Shown here: positions 54,320-62,405 of the stretch, piece by piece
Position numbering within the stretch: position 1 is the stretch's first letter
Layout of the letters: every line of letters starts with the position of its first letter
Assembly: GCF_002300165.1 (NCBI RefSeq)
Contig: NZ_MLCE01000032.1
Span: 62,562 to 126,561, forward strand
Reading direction: 5' to 3'
From: Streptomyces sp. Tue6028
GTDB taxonomy: Bacteria > Actinomycetota > Actinomycetes > Streptomycetales > Streptomycetaceae
DNA: 64,000 nucleotides
The notes under the pieces: generated by a model
Seen by the model: only the letters and a program-made list of their open reading frames with translations
What the model was told of the DNA's origin: nothing
Database searches by the model: none
Made by a program: the position numbers and the translations under genes

Positions 54320-54529
54320 ATGACCACAGCCACCGAAACAGCAGCGCCCCTCGTCCGCGTGGTCAGGGGAGGCGCGCTCCCCGCCGAGGAGCTGGCCGCC
54401 CTGACCGCGGTCCTCCTGGCCCGGGCCACGCCCGCCGCCGACGAGGCACCGCCCGTGCCGGTCGCGCCGGTCGTCCCCCTCTGGGACCGCCCGGCGTCCT
54501 ACCGTTCGCCGCAGAGCTGGCGCAGCTGA
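54320..54529 (+). CDS. acyl-CoA carboxylase epsilon subunit
   Basis: 69 residues, ATG 54320, directly after the beta subunit. It shows the small-family pattern VRVVRGGALPAEELAALTAVLLAR, a Pro/Ala linker and a final WDRPASYRSPQSW with conserved Trp/Arg/Pro/Trp. Actinobacterial epsilon subunits stabilise and stimulate the alpha-beta complex. Last gene before a strong terminator. Confidence 0.88.
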   Translation: MTTATETAAPLVRVVRGGALPAEELAALTAVLLARATPAADEAPPVPVAPVVPLWDRPASYRSPQSWRS

Positions 54530-54533
54530 CACA

Positions 54534-54574
54534 GGGGAAGGGGCCCGACGCCGTCGGCGTCGGGCCCCTTCCCC
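54534..54574. terminator. strong bidirectional terminator, border between the two pathways
   Basis: Perfect 19-bp stem (54534-54552 with 54556-54574) and 3-nt loop, between the convergent epsilon subunit and TetR 5 genes. Confidence 0.88.
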
Positions 54575-54579
54575 ATGTC

Positions 54580-55137
54580 TCACAGACCGGCCAGCGCGGC
54601 CCTCATCGACGGGGCGACCAGGTCGGCCAGGGCCTGCACGGACAACTCGGCGATCGGCTGGAGCCGCAGCAGGTACCGCGCGAAGGCCACCCCCAGCAGC
54701 TGTGCGGCGACCAGTCCGCTGCCGGCCGCCGCCCGCTCCACGCCCAGCACACCGGTCAGACTGCTGGTGAACTGCTCGTGCAGCACGCTGCGCAGCCGCT
54801 CCGCGGCCCGCTCGTTGGTGGCCGCCGAACGCAGCAGCAGGCGCAGCGACCCCTCGGCCGTGTCCTGCTCCCACGGCGCCAGGAAATGCGCGACGAGGGC
54901 GTGCGGCAGCCGTTCCACCGGCGTGCCCGTCAGGTCGGGCAGGCCCAGATCGACGTCGAGGGCGGCCTCGAACAGCCGCTCCTTGCTCCCGAAGTACCGC
55001 ATGACCATCGAGGGGTCGATGGCCGCCGTCGCGGCGATGGCCCGTATGGTCGCCCGCTGGTACCCGTCGGCCGCGAAGTGCACGCGAGCGGCGTACAGGA
55101 TCGCCTCGCGGGTCCGCTGGGAACGAACTGTCACCAC
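54580..55137 (-). CDS. TetR-family transcriptional regulator 5
   Basis: 185 residues from GTG 55137 behind GGGAGGAAGG; a second GTG follows at once. HTH: VHFAADGYQRATIRAIAATAAIDPSMVMRYFGSKERLF. C-terminus LLRLQPIAELSVQALADLVAPSM, matching the pattern of TetR 1-4. It is the last gene of the right-hand minus-strand operon, with no 16-bp operator upstream, so it is probably co-transcribed with the monooxygenase and pump genes. It could either regulate that operon from elsewhere or read the cluster's boxes in trans. Confidence 0.85.
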   Translation of the reverse strand: MVTVRSQRTREAILYAARVHFAADGYQRATIRAIAATAAIDPSMVMRYFGSKERLFEAALDVDLGLPDLTGTPVERLPHALVAHFLAPWEQDTAEGSLRLLLRSAATNERAAERLRSVLHEQFTSSLTGVLGVERAAAGSGLVAAQLLGVAFARYLLRLQPIAELSVQALADLVAPSMRAALAGL

Positions 55138-55196
55138 GGCCTTCCTCCCTCACCCGGGCCCGGCCCCACCGTCCGGCGGGACCGGGCGTTGCGCCC

Positions 55197-56807
55197 TCAG
55201 GCCTGCTCGACGGGCGAGGCTTCCTGCTCGGCGGCCGTCGCCGCACCGGGCGCTGCGGCGCCCGCCCGGCCGGCCTCGCGGGCCGCCGGCTGCGGCGCGG
55301 GTCCCTCCTCGCCGCACCACTCGTGCAGAGCCGACCGCATCCGCCCCTCGCGCCCGTCGGCGTCGCCCGTCCCGTCCACCCAGGCGGTGTAGCCGTCAGG
55401 GCGCACCAGCAGGGCGCCCACACCGGGTAGTTCGGGCAGTGGGGCGCCGACACGCACCGGGCTGACCCGCGACCCCCACGCCTCGGTCACCGCGGCGCAC
55501 CGCCCGTCCTCGCCGAGGTCGAGCAGCAGGAACCGCCCGTCGCGCATCAGCGAGTACAGCCGCACCGGAGCACCTCCGGCGCGCGGCACGGTGAGGTCGG
55601 GCACCCGCTGCCCCGCCCGCACGGACAGCCGGGCGCCGGACGCCCCGCGCCGCGCGTACCCGGTCCGCAGCCCGGAGATCGCCTCGCCGGCGGCCTTCCG
55701 GATCCGCCGGTGGGAAAGGGCCCTGGCCATCGCCGCACGGCGCAGCGCGGTCACCAGCGGGGACGAGGTGGTGGCCAGCCGGGTGGCCCGGTCGGTGGCC
55801 GCGAGAATCCGCTCGGCCTGCGGCCGGCGCTCCGTCTCGTACGAGTCCAACAGCCCGGCGGGCGCCCAGCCCTGCACCTCGGCGGCGAGCTTCCAGCCCA
55901 GGTTCACCGCGTCCTGGATGCCGAGGTTCAGCCCCTGCCCGCCCAGCGGCGAGTGCAGATGCGCCGCGTCCCCGGCGAGCAGCACCCGCCCGGTCCGGTA
56001 CTGGTCGGCGATCCGCTGGTGGATCTTGAACCGGGCCAGCCACTCCGGCTCGTACGGTCCGGGATCGAACCCCAGCGCCCGCGTGAGGACCTCGCCGAGC
56101 TCCTCCAGCGTCACCGGTTCCCGCGTCCAGGGCCGGTCGCGGCGTGCCACGGCGATCCGGTACAGCCCGTCGCCGTACGGCACCGAGACCATCACCCCGC
56201 CGCCGCCGGAGACGACGAGCACGTCGTCCGGCGGCGGCTTGCGCAGCCGCACGTCGGCGAGGATCGGCGCGATGTCGTACGTACGGCCGCGGAAGGCGAT
56301 GCCGGCCAGCTCGCGTACGGCACTGTGGGCGCCGTCGCAGCCGACGACGAAGTCGGCGCTCTCCTCCCACTCCCCGTCGGCGGTGCGTACCTGGAGCGTG
56401 ACGCCGGAGCCGTCCTGCGTCAGGCCGTACACCTCCGCGTCGCGCTCGATGGTGACGCCGAGGTCGAGGGCCCGCTGCTGGAGCACCTCCTCGGTGCGGC
56501 TCTGCGGGATCACGTTGAGGGAGGGGAAGCGGGTGTCCAGCTCGGCGAAGTCGACACGGGCACCGCGCGCCGGCACCATCCGGCCCACCGGCCGGCCGAG
56601 GGCCACCAGGGCGTCGGCGTGACCGCGCAGGTCGAGCACCTCCATGGTCCTGCTGTACAGGCCCATCGCCCGGGACTGCGTGGACGGCGCGAGCCGGCGT
56701 TCGAGGACGGTGCAGGACACGCCGGCCGCGGCCAGCTCGCACGCCAGGGCGAGCCCGGTGGGCCCGGCTCCCACGACGATGACGGACTGCTCAGGAGCGA
56801 TGGCCAC
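55197..56807 (-). CDS. PcpB/PheA-like FAD-dependent monooxygenase
   Basis: 536 residues from GTG 56807 behind AAGGAGGAATCC. Class A flavoprotein hydroxylase: GAGPTG (13-18), GCDGAHSAVRE, and LLAGDAAHLHSPLGGQGLNLGIQDAVNLGWKL. After about residue 400 comes a thioredoxin-like C-terminal domain (GRFLLLDLGEDGRCAAVTE) seen in phenol and polyketide hydroxylases, then a Pro/Ala tail. NAD(P)H- and O2-dependent hydroxylation of an aromatic substrate is expected. Armeniaspirol formation uses an FAD enzyme (Ams15) for oxidative dechlorination and spiro-ring closure, so this gene may serve the polyketide; by position it belongs to the radical-SAM operon. Both remain open. Confidence 0.88.
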   Translation of the reverse strand: MAIAPEQSVIVVGAGPTGLALACELAAAGVSCTVLERRLAPSTQSRAMGLYSRTMEVLDLRGHADALVALGRPVGRMVPARGARVDFAELDTRFPSLNVIPQSRTEEVLQQRALDLGVTIERDAEVYGLTQDGSGVTLQVRTADGEWEESADFVVGCDGAHSAVRELAGIAFRGRTYDIAPILADVRLRKPPPDDVLVVSGGGGVMVSVPYGDGLYRIAVARRDRPWTREPVTLEELGEVLTRALGFDPGPYEPEWLARFKIHQRIADQYRTGRVLLAGDAAHLHSPLGGQGLNLGIQDAVNLGWKLAAEVQGWAPAGLLDSYETERRPQAERILAATDRATRLATTSSPLVTALRRAAMARALSHRRIRKAAGEAISGLRTGYARRGASGARLSVRAGQRVPDLTVPRAGGAPVRLYSLMRDGRFLLLDLGEDGRCAAVTEAWGSRVSPVRVGAPLPELPGVGALLVRPDGYTAWVDGTGDADGREGRMRSALHEWCGEEGPAPQPAAREAGRAGAAAPGAATAAEQEASPVEQA

Positions 56808-58260
56808 GGATTCCTCCTTGGACGTGGGGCACGGATGACGGCGCGTGCGGCGCGGCGGCCGGGTCTGCGGACGGCGCCGGGACCGGGTCCGCGTGCGGCG
56901 CGGGAACAGGGGTTGCGGAAGGGGCCGGGATCGGGTCCGCGGACGGCGCAAGGGCCGGGCCGGCCGAGGGCGGAACGGCGGGGCCGGCCGACGGCGCCGC
57001 GGCCGGAGCCGCGTTCTCCCCGGTGGAACCGGCGCCGGGTGAGGGGAAGGACGACAGGCCGGCACGGGCGGACCAGGTCCCGGCGGCGAGCACCAGGGCC
57101 CCGAGCAGCAGCCAGCCCACCGCACCCTGCCGCACCACCAGGAAGGTCACGACCAGCGGCCCGTAGGTGTTGCGGGCCGCGTTCCCCAGGCCGAAGAAGG
57201 CCAGGTACACCTGGCGGCTGTCCTCGGGCGCCAGGTCGTACGAGATCGCCCAGGCCCCCGCCTGCTGATGCATCTCGGCGAACGCCTGGAAGGCGACCGC
57301 GCCGAGCAGCAGCGCGACGGCGAACGGGGTCGGCACCGCCCCGGTCACGGCGAGCCCGCCGCAGCCCACCGCGAGCAGCAGCCCGCTGCGCCGCAACGCG
57401 CGCCCGCCGTCCCCGGCGCTCTCGATGCCCCGGGTGGCACGCACCTGGAAGAGCACCACCACGACGGTGTTCAGGACCAGCGTCCAGGCGATGGCCGCCC
57501 GCGGGAGGCGGTCATGGGCGAGCACCCACAGCGGGACACCGGCGGTCAGCACGGTGACGTGCAGGCTGACCACCGAGTTGAGCCCGGTCAGGAGAGCGAA
57601 GCGGCGGTCCCGGAACACACTGAACCGCCGCTTCCACGGCAGCGGCCGCCCACCGTCGAGCGCGGCCGCCGCCGTCGTCCGCAGCCGGGCGACCAGGGCC
57701 GCCGCGACCACGAACGAGACCGAGTCGGCGTACACGATGCCCACGTACACGCCGTCGCTGTCCGGTACCAGCGCCGCACCCGCGACCAGGCCGCCGAGGG
57801 CGAGCCCCAGGTTCTGCAGGGACCGTGCCCGCCCCATGGCCCTGACCCGCTGTTCCTTGGCGACCGCCGTACCGAACAGGCCCTGCACCAGCGGCGAGGC
57901 CGCGCGGTCGGCGACCGCGAGCAGCGCGATCACGCACAGGAACGCCGGGAAGGCGGACGCGAACGGATAGCAGGTGAGCAGCGCAGCCCGGGCCAGATGC
58001 GCGACGATCAGCATGCGTCGCGGGCCGGCCCGGTCCGCCAGCATCCCGATCGGCACCAGGGACAGGAGGGACACCGCGCCCGCGACGGCGAGCCCGACTC
58101 CCACCTGCCCGCCGCCGAGGTGCAGGTACCGGGTGAAGAAGACGACCGACACGGCCATGTAGAGCCCGCTGCCGAGGGCGTCGACGAAGACCGCGACGAG
58201 CAGGACCGCCGCCGCGCCGTGCGGCCGCCCGCGCCGCTCCCGCTCCGCTGCCTGTGCCAT
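56791..58260 (-). CDS. MFS transporter (12 TM) with repeat tail
   Basis: 489 residues. Twelve hydrophobic helices with the motif-A-like GMLADRAGPRRMLI between helices 2 and 3. The last 85 residues are a Pro/Ala-rich tail of imperfect PAPSADP repeats facing the cytoplasm. The gene overlaps the monooxygenase start by 17 bp and follows the tautomerase-TrmO gene by 22 bp. It probably exports the product of the radical-SAM operon. No substrate can be inferred. Confidence 0.85.
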   Translation of the reverse strand: MAQAAERERRGRPHGAAAVLLVAVFVDALGSGLYMAVSVVFFTRYLHLGGGQVGVGLAVAGAVSLLSLVPIGMLADRAGPRRMLIVAHLARAALLTCYPFASAFPAFLCVIALLAVADRAASPLVQGLFGTAVAKEQRVRAMGRARSLQNLGLALGGLVAGAALVPDSDGVYVGIVYADSVSFVVAAALVARLRTTAAAALDGGRPLPWKRRFSVFRDRRFALLTGLNSVVSLHVTVLTAGVPLWVLAHDRLPRAAIAWTLVLNTVVVVLFQVRATRGIESAGDGGRALRRSGLLLAVGCGGLAVTGAVPTPFAVALLLGAVAFQAFAEMHQQAGAWAISYDLAPEDSRQVYLAFFGLGNAARNTYGPLVVTFLVVRQGAVGWLLLGALVLAAGTWSARAGLSSFPSPGAGSTGENAAPAAAPSAGPAVPPSAGPALAPSADPIPAPSATPVPAPHADPVPAPSADPAAAPHAPSSVPHVQGGIRGHRS

Positions 58261-58282
58261 GGCTTCCTCACTCGGTCGCTGG

Positions 58283-59167
58283 TCAGTAGTAGTCGCGCAT
58301 CAGCTCGTCCACCCACTCCGGCTGGACGACCTCCTCGCGCGGTCCGAACTGCCGCAGATACGGCTTGATGTCGAGCACCGGGGTGCCGTCGACGGCGTCG
58401 AGCCCGACAACGTGCAGATCGAGACCGTCCGTCTTGACCAGCCGGCAGCGGGAGACCCCGATGCGGTTGGGGCGGTTCTTGCCGCGCTGCGCGAAGATGC
58501 CGGCCAGCGGCCACTCCGGGTTGTTGCGCGGATGACGCGCGCCCTCCTGCACCTTGGCCGGGGGAACCCGGTGGAAGTGGAAGACGACCTCCAGGTGCGA
58601 GAACGAGTCGAGGGAGAGCAACGCGTCCGCGGTGAACCGCTCGGCGTCCAGCCGGATGACGGACGTCACCTCCCCCCAGTGGTCGTCGACGAGTTCGCGC
58701 CGTTCGTTGTGCACATGCGCGATGGGCACCAGGTCAGTGATCGGTTCACCGGTCATGCCAGTCCTTCCGTCGTCGCCGTCCAGGGCGAGTCCCGCGGCGT
58801 CCTGCCCCAGGGACCACACCCGGCCCCGGACGAGCAACTCCCCTTCGGCGGCCCGCTGCACGGTCAGATAGATCTCCTCGCGCGGCACGTCGAGCAGGGT
58901 GCCCAGGCGGTCCTGGAGCAGCCGTAGCAGCCGGTGCACCTGCGACCGGCTGTAGCTCTCCTTGCACACGACGAACCCGACCGGGGCCGGTGCCGCGGCG
59001 CCCGCGTGCCATTCGGGCCGGTGGAAGGTGTCCGGCTCCAGGCGCTGCCACCACACCCAGCAGTGACCGCGCTCCAGCCCGAGCAGCGCCGTCACCGAGT
59101 CGGCCAGCTCGCCGAGCACGTCCGCCCCGGGACTGGGCGCCGGGGAGAAGAGCCTGATAACTGGCAT
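58283..59167 (-). CDS. tautomerase-TrmO fusion (putative SAM-dependent methyltransferase)
   Basis: 294 residues, ATG 59167, 1 bp after the methyltransferase stop. Residues 1-125 look like a two-repeat tautomerase (4-OT/MIF superfamily): mature N-terminal Pro (MPVIRLF) and two beta-alpha-beta halves (VLGELADSVTALLGLERGHCWV; SQVHRLLRLLQDRLGTLLDVP). Residues 130-294 are a TrmO/TsaA (UPF0066) domain: HVHNERRELVDDHWG, RHPRNNPEWPLAGIFAQR, RPNRIGVS and GLDAVDGTPVLDIKPY. TrmO proper methylates t6A37 in tRNA using SAM. Placement in a peptide-modifying operon and fusion to a tautomerase suggest another substrate. I know of no characterised protein with this architecture. Confidence 0.8.
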   Translation of the reverse strand: MPVIRLFSPAPSPGADVLGELADSVTALLGLERGHCWVWWQRLEPDTFHRPEWHAGAAAPAPVGFVVCKESYSRSQVHRLLRLLQDRLGTLLDVPREEIYLTVQRAAEGELLVRGRVWSLGQDAAGLALDGDDGRTGMTGEPITDLVPIAHVHNERRELVDDHWGEVTSVIRLDAERFTADALLSLDSFSHLEVVFHFHRVPPAKVQEGARHPRNNPEWPLAGIFAQRGKNRPNRIGVSRCRLVKTDGLDLHVVGLDAVDGTPVLDIKPYLRQFGPREEVVQPEWVDELMRDYY

Positions 59168-59168
59168 C

Positions 59169-59951
59169 TCAGCGCACCCCGCCGAGCGGCTTCACACCGA
59201 TCACCATGCAGGTGCGCACGGGGATGAAGTACTCCTCGCCCTCCTGACGGATACCGAGGGCCTCCCGGTACCGCGCCGGCGCCTCGGCGAGCCGGGCCCG
59301 GATGGCCCGCTCGGCCTCCGCGCCGGACGAGGCGATCTCGCACCACCGCCGGACGGGCACCCCGGTGCGGCTCTCCGACTGGGCACCCCGGGCGACCGGC
59401 ACGTTGAGCCCGGCGTCCTGGAGGAAGCCGATCCACTCGTCCAGGGTGTAGCTGCGCACGTGCGTCGGGTCGTGCAGCATCTCCAGTTCGTGGTTGAGCG
59501 CGTCGACGGCGGGGTCCTCGTGGCCCTCCAGGTCGATGACCGCGAGCCGCCCTCCGGGGCGCAGCAGCCGTGTCATCTCGCTCACGGCCTTCGGCATGTC
59601 ACCGAAGTGGTGCGGGGCGAGGCGGGACACCACGAGGTCGAACGAGGCGTCCGCGAAGGGGAGTTGCTCGGCAGGGGCCTCGGCCGTCTCCACGGTGATG
59701 CCGCGCTCCGCCGCGAGCCTGCGGACGGACGCCAGCATGTTCGGCGCCGGGTCCACCGCGACGAGACGAGCGGGGAGCTCGTCGGCGAACGACAGACCCA
59801 GGTGGCCCGCGCCGCAGGCGACGTCGCAGACGGCACGCCCGGTCTGCGGGCCCAGCGTCTCGTGCAGGGCCTCCATCGTGGGGCTGGAACGATGCACCTC
59901 GCTGGTCGCGAAGTTCTCGGCGATCTTGTCGAATCGCTGGCTGGAGAGCAT
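59169..59951 (-). CDS. class I SAM-dependent methyltransferase (UbiE-like)
   Basis: 260 residues from ATG 59951 behind AGAAGGCGG. Motif I VCDVACGAGHLGL (41-53), acidic loop LVAVDPAPNML, post-I AEQLPFADASFDLVVSR and the LLRPGGRLAVIDLEG strand. A helical C-terminal cap may hold the substrate. Small-molecule or peptide O-, N- or C-methylation is possible. Genes before and after are tightly packed, so it acts in the same pathway as the radical SAM enzymes. Confidence 0.88.
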   Translation of the reverse strand: MLSSQRFDKIAENFATSEVHRSSPTMEALHETLGPQTGRAVCDVACGAGHLGLSFADELPARLVAVDPAPNMLASVRRLAAERGITVETAEAPAEQLPFADASFDLVVSRLAPHHFGDMPKAVSEMTRLLRPGGRLAVIDLEGHEDPAVDALNHELEMLHDPTHVRSYTLDEWIGFLQDAGLNVPVARGAQSESRTGVPVRRWCEIASSGAEAERAIRARLAEAPARYREALGIRQEGEEYFIPVRTCMVIGVKPLGGVR

Positions 59952-59989
59952 GTCGTGCGCCGCCTTCTGCGTCGTGTGCCGTCTGTCCG

Positions 59990-60706
59990 TCACGGAGCGG
60001 TGCCCACCAGGTCGGTGAGCGCCGCGATCGCGTCCCGGGACGGGCCCGGGCCGCAGGGATGGAGGGTGTGCCCGAGCCCTTCGAGCAGATGCACGCGGAC
60101 CTCGAAGGCGCGCCGCCCGACCAGCCGGCTCGCCGACCACTGGCCGTACATGTCCGGGGCGAACACGGCGGGCGGCAGTGTCTCGTCGTCGGCGTCGGCC
60201 ACGTAGCCCACCAGGTCGAAGCTGCCGTACACGAGGTCGAGGGACGGGACGTGCGAGGTCAGGAAGGCGTCCTCCTCGATCACCGTGCCGACCAGTACCG
60301 CACGGTCCGCCTGGCGGGGTTCGCCGGAGCGCAGCAGCTGGAGCAGGGCGAGCGCGCCCAGGGAGAAGCCGACGAGCACGAGCGGTCCGGCGGGCAGGTG
60401 CCGGTGGGCCGCCAGCAGCCGGGACAGCCGGCCGGCCCGGGCGCGCTGATCGGCCTCCGTGGAGGGCGAGTTCGGCTCCCGTACCGGCATGTCGCAGGTG
60501 AGCACCTGCGCGCCCTGGGCGACCAGCCGGCCGGTCAGCTGCTCCAGCAGCAGGTCGTCCCGTCCCTGCCCGTCCAGGACGGAGACGCTGCCGGGACCGG
60601 CCAGCAGGACGGTGGCGCGGGCCGGACCGGCGGGGAAGGACCGGCGGGCGCGGTACCGCGTCCCGTCGGTGTCCCGGTGCCACTGGGTGCGCTGATGCAC
60701 GGTCAT
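59990..60706 (-). CDS. alpha/beta hydrolase
   Basis: 238 residues. Nucleophile elbow LVGFSLGALAL near residue 115, Asp-bearing loop after it and a late His in LEGLGHTLHPCG. N-terminal half has VLLAGPGSVSVLDGQG. It resembles dienelactone-hydrolase-like or small esterase proteins; no signal peptide. Four bp separate it from the HemN-like gene. In a peptide pathway it could cleave an ester or remove a leader, but this is a guess. Confidence 0.8.
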   Translation of the reverse strand: MTVHQRTQWHRDTDGTRYRARRSFPAGPARATVLLAGPGSVSVLDGQGRDDLLLEQLTGRLVAQGAQVLTCDMPVREPNSPSTEADQRARAGRLSRLLAAHRHLPAGPLVLVGFSLGALALLQLLRSGEPRQADRAVLVGTVIEEDAFLTSHVPSLDLVYGSFDLVGYVADADDETLPPAVFAPDMYGQWSASRLVGRRAFEVRVHLLEGLGHTLHPCGPGPSRDAIAALTDLVGTAP

Positions 60707-60710
60707 CGGC

Positions 60711-62210
60711 TCACCTGTGGCAGACGGCCTCGGCGAAACCGCCGATGCGCCGGTGGAAGTAGACGCTGATGATCTCCTCGTGGAGCGCCTCGCCGTCCAG
60801 GGTGGGGGCGATGCTCTCCGCGGTGCCGGGCACCCGCTCCATGAGGCCCCGTTCGAGGAGTTCGGCGAAGACCGCCGCGAACGGTTCGTCGTGGAAGAGC
60901 TCGACGCCGAACCGCCGGCGGAACCGGCCCGCGTCGACGGGCTGGTTCGCCTTGAAGGCGAAGCCGAGCACCATGCCGATGGCCTGGTAGCCCGCCAGTC
61001 GCCGCCCGGAGGCCAGCGGCAGACCCGGGCCTTCCTTGAGCCGGGCCGCGTACCCGGAGATGTCGGCGATGTTGTGGGTCTGTACGACGGTGTCCCCGTC
61101 GCCGGTCAGCCAGCCGTACGCACCGGGCCCGTACGCGATCATCGAGTCGTGGCGCTGCCACTTGTTGCGGGACACCCGCGGGATGTTCCCGTCCGGGTAG
61201 ACGCCGGGCCGGTTCCACCAACCGCAGGGGCTCGGGTGGTAGCCGCCGTCGAGCAGCAGTTCCACGACGGCCTCGCGCATCGCGTACGTCTCGCCGAGCG
61301 ACGGGAACAGGTGCTGTTCGCGCAGCCTGTTCTTGACGCTCTCGACGTTCCACAGCGCCCGGTTGCCGATGCCCATCTTCGCCCGGTCGGCGTTGCGCAG
61401 GCGGTAGATGGTGATGGTCGGGACGTCCAGGTCGATGAGCCGCCGGATGTCGTCCGCGACCGTGGCGGTCGACTGATGGGGCAGCCCGAACATCATGTCG
61501 ACGTTGAACGGCCTGCCGGTGGCCCGCAGTTTGGCGACGGCCCGCAGCGACATCTCGGCGTCGTGGCCGCGTCCGGCGAACGCGTTGACCTCGCTCTGCA
61601 GGGACTGCACGCCGACGCTGAAGCGGTTGAACCCGATGGCGCAGGCCTCGGCCAGCTCGTCGTGCTGGAAGTTGTCCGGGTTGCCCTCCAGCGAGATCTC
61701 GCAGTCGTCGGCGAGCGTGTAGCGGGCGCGTACGTGGTCCAGCAGCCGCTTCAGCTGTTCGGTGCCGAGCAGCGACGCGGTGCCGCCGCCGAGATAGACC
61801 GACTCGATCGGGGCGTGCGCGAGCCAGGGGGAGTGGGCGAGCCGCCGGCCGGACTCGTCGAGCAGCAGGTCCGTCCAGATCCGTGGGGCCGCCTCGCCCT
61901 CGGGGCCGTCCGCGACCTTGCGCTTGACGTAGTTGCAGAAGTGGCAGATGTAGGCGCACAGCGGCACGTGGAAGTAGAGGTGGGCGGGGCGGCCGGCTCC
62001 CGGATGGTCCCGGATGGCGGCGGCGACCTGCGAAGTCGACAGCTGGTCACCGTAGTTGGCCGTCACGTTGATGTTGTAGTCGTCCTGACCGATCCGCAGC
62101 GCGGGGTTCTGGTCGAGCAGCCGCGCGAGTCCCGTGCCGGGGCGTGACGTGGTTCCCCCGGCGGGGCGGCGCAGTGCTGTGGTGCCGGCCGAAGCAGCCG
62201 TCCTGCTCAT
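60711..62210 (-). CDS. HemN/HemW-like radical SAM enzyme
   Basis: 499 residues from ATG 62210. The [4Fe-4S]-SAM motif is HVPLCAYICHFCNY (C85, C89, C92; CxxxCxxC). The following ESVYLGGGTASLL and CEISLEGNPDNF are typical of coproporphyrinogen-oxidase-like radical SAM proteins, as is the C-terminal winged-helix HemN_C-like part. Homologues include HemW and the class C radical SAM methylases, which methylate or rearrange natural products. Heme synthesis is unlikely given the operon. Probable role: modification of the peptide encoded at 62406 or of a product derived from it. Confidence 0.88.
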   Translation of the reverse strand: MSRTAASAGTTALRRPAGGTTSRPGTGLARLLDQNPALRIGQDDYNINVTANYGDQLSTSQVAAAIRDHPGAGRPAHLYFHVPLCAYICHFCNYVKRKVADGPEGEAAPRIWTDLLLDESGRRLAHSPWLAHAPIESVYLGGGTASLLGTEQLKRLLDHVRARYTLADDCEISLEGNPDNFQHDELAEACAIGFNRFSVGVQSLQSEVNAFAGRGHDAEMSLRAVAKLRATGRPFNVDMMFGLPHQSTATVADDIRRLIDLDVPTITIYRLRNADRAKMGIGNRALWNVESVKNRLREQHLFPSLGETYAMREAVVELLLDGGYHPSPCGWWNRPGVYPDGNIPRVSRNKWQRHDSMIAYGPGAYGWLTGDGDTVVQTHNIADISGYAARLKEGPGLPLASGRRLAGYQAIGMVLGFAFKANQPVDAGRFRRRFGVELFHDEPFAAVFAELLERGLMERVPGTAESIAPTLDGEALHEEIISVYFHRRIGGFAEAVCHR

Positions 62211-62335
62211 CGCGACCTCGTCTCCTGCAGCCGGCTCCGCGCAGGGAGCTGGGCATGGTGTCCCCCCGCTCCGGGCCGGGCCCGCGCGTCGGGGGGAGGA
62301 ACGGATGGCGTGCGGGCCTCTGCCGTCCGGCGGGG

Positions 62336-62381
62336 CTTCCCGGCCCGCCCCTCAACGGGCCGGGAAGCGGTGCACCGCTTC
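62336..62381 (-). terminator. hairpin pair between precursor and HemN-like genes (attenuator-like)
   Basis: A perfect 12-bp stem (CTTCCCGGCCCG at 62336-62347 with 62356-62367) lies 39 bp beyond the precursor stop, directly overlapped by an 18-bp palindrome GAAGCGGTGCACCGCTTC (62364-62381). Such partial terminators let a precursor peptide be made in excess over its enzymes. Confidence 0.65.
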
Positions 62382-62405
62382 GTCGCCTTCGGCAAAGGCG
62401 TGGGA

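Noticed and set aside
58259..58927. Plus-strand frame opposite the tautomerase-TrmO gene
   Set aside because: No family features, while the minus-strand product shows clear TrmO motifs.
60711..62210. HemN-like gene as a heme-biosynthesis enzyme
   Set aside because: Tight packing with a peptide gene, methyltransferase and SPASM enzyme, and divergence after the CxxxCxxC motif, favour a biosynthetic role.
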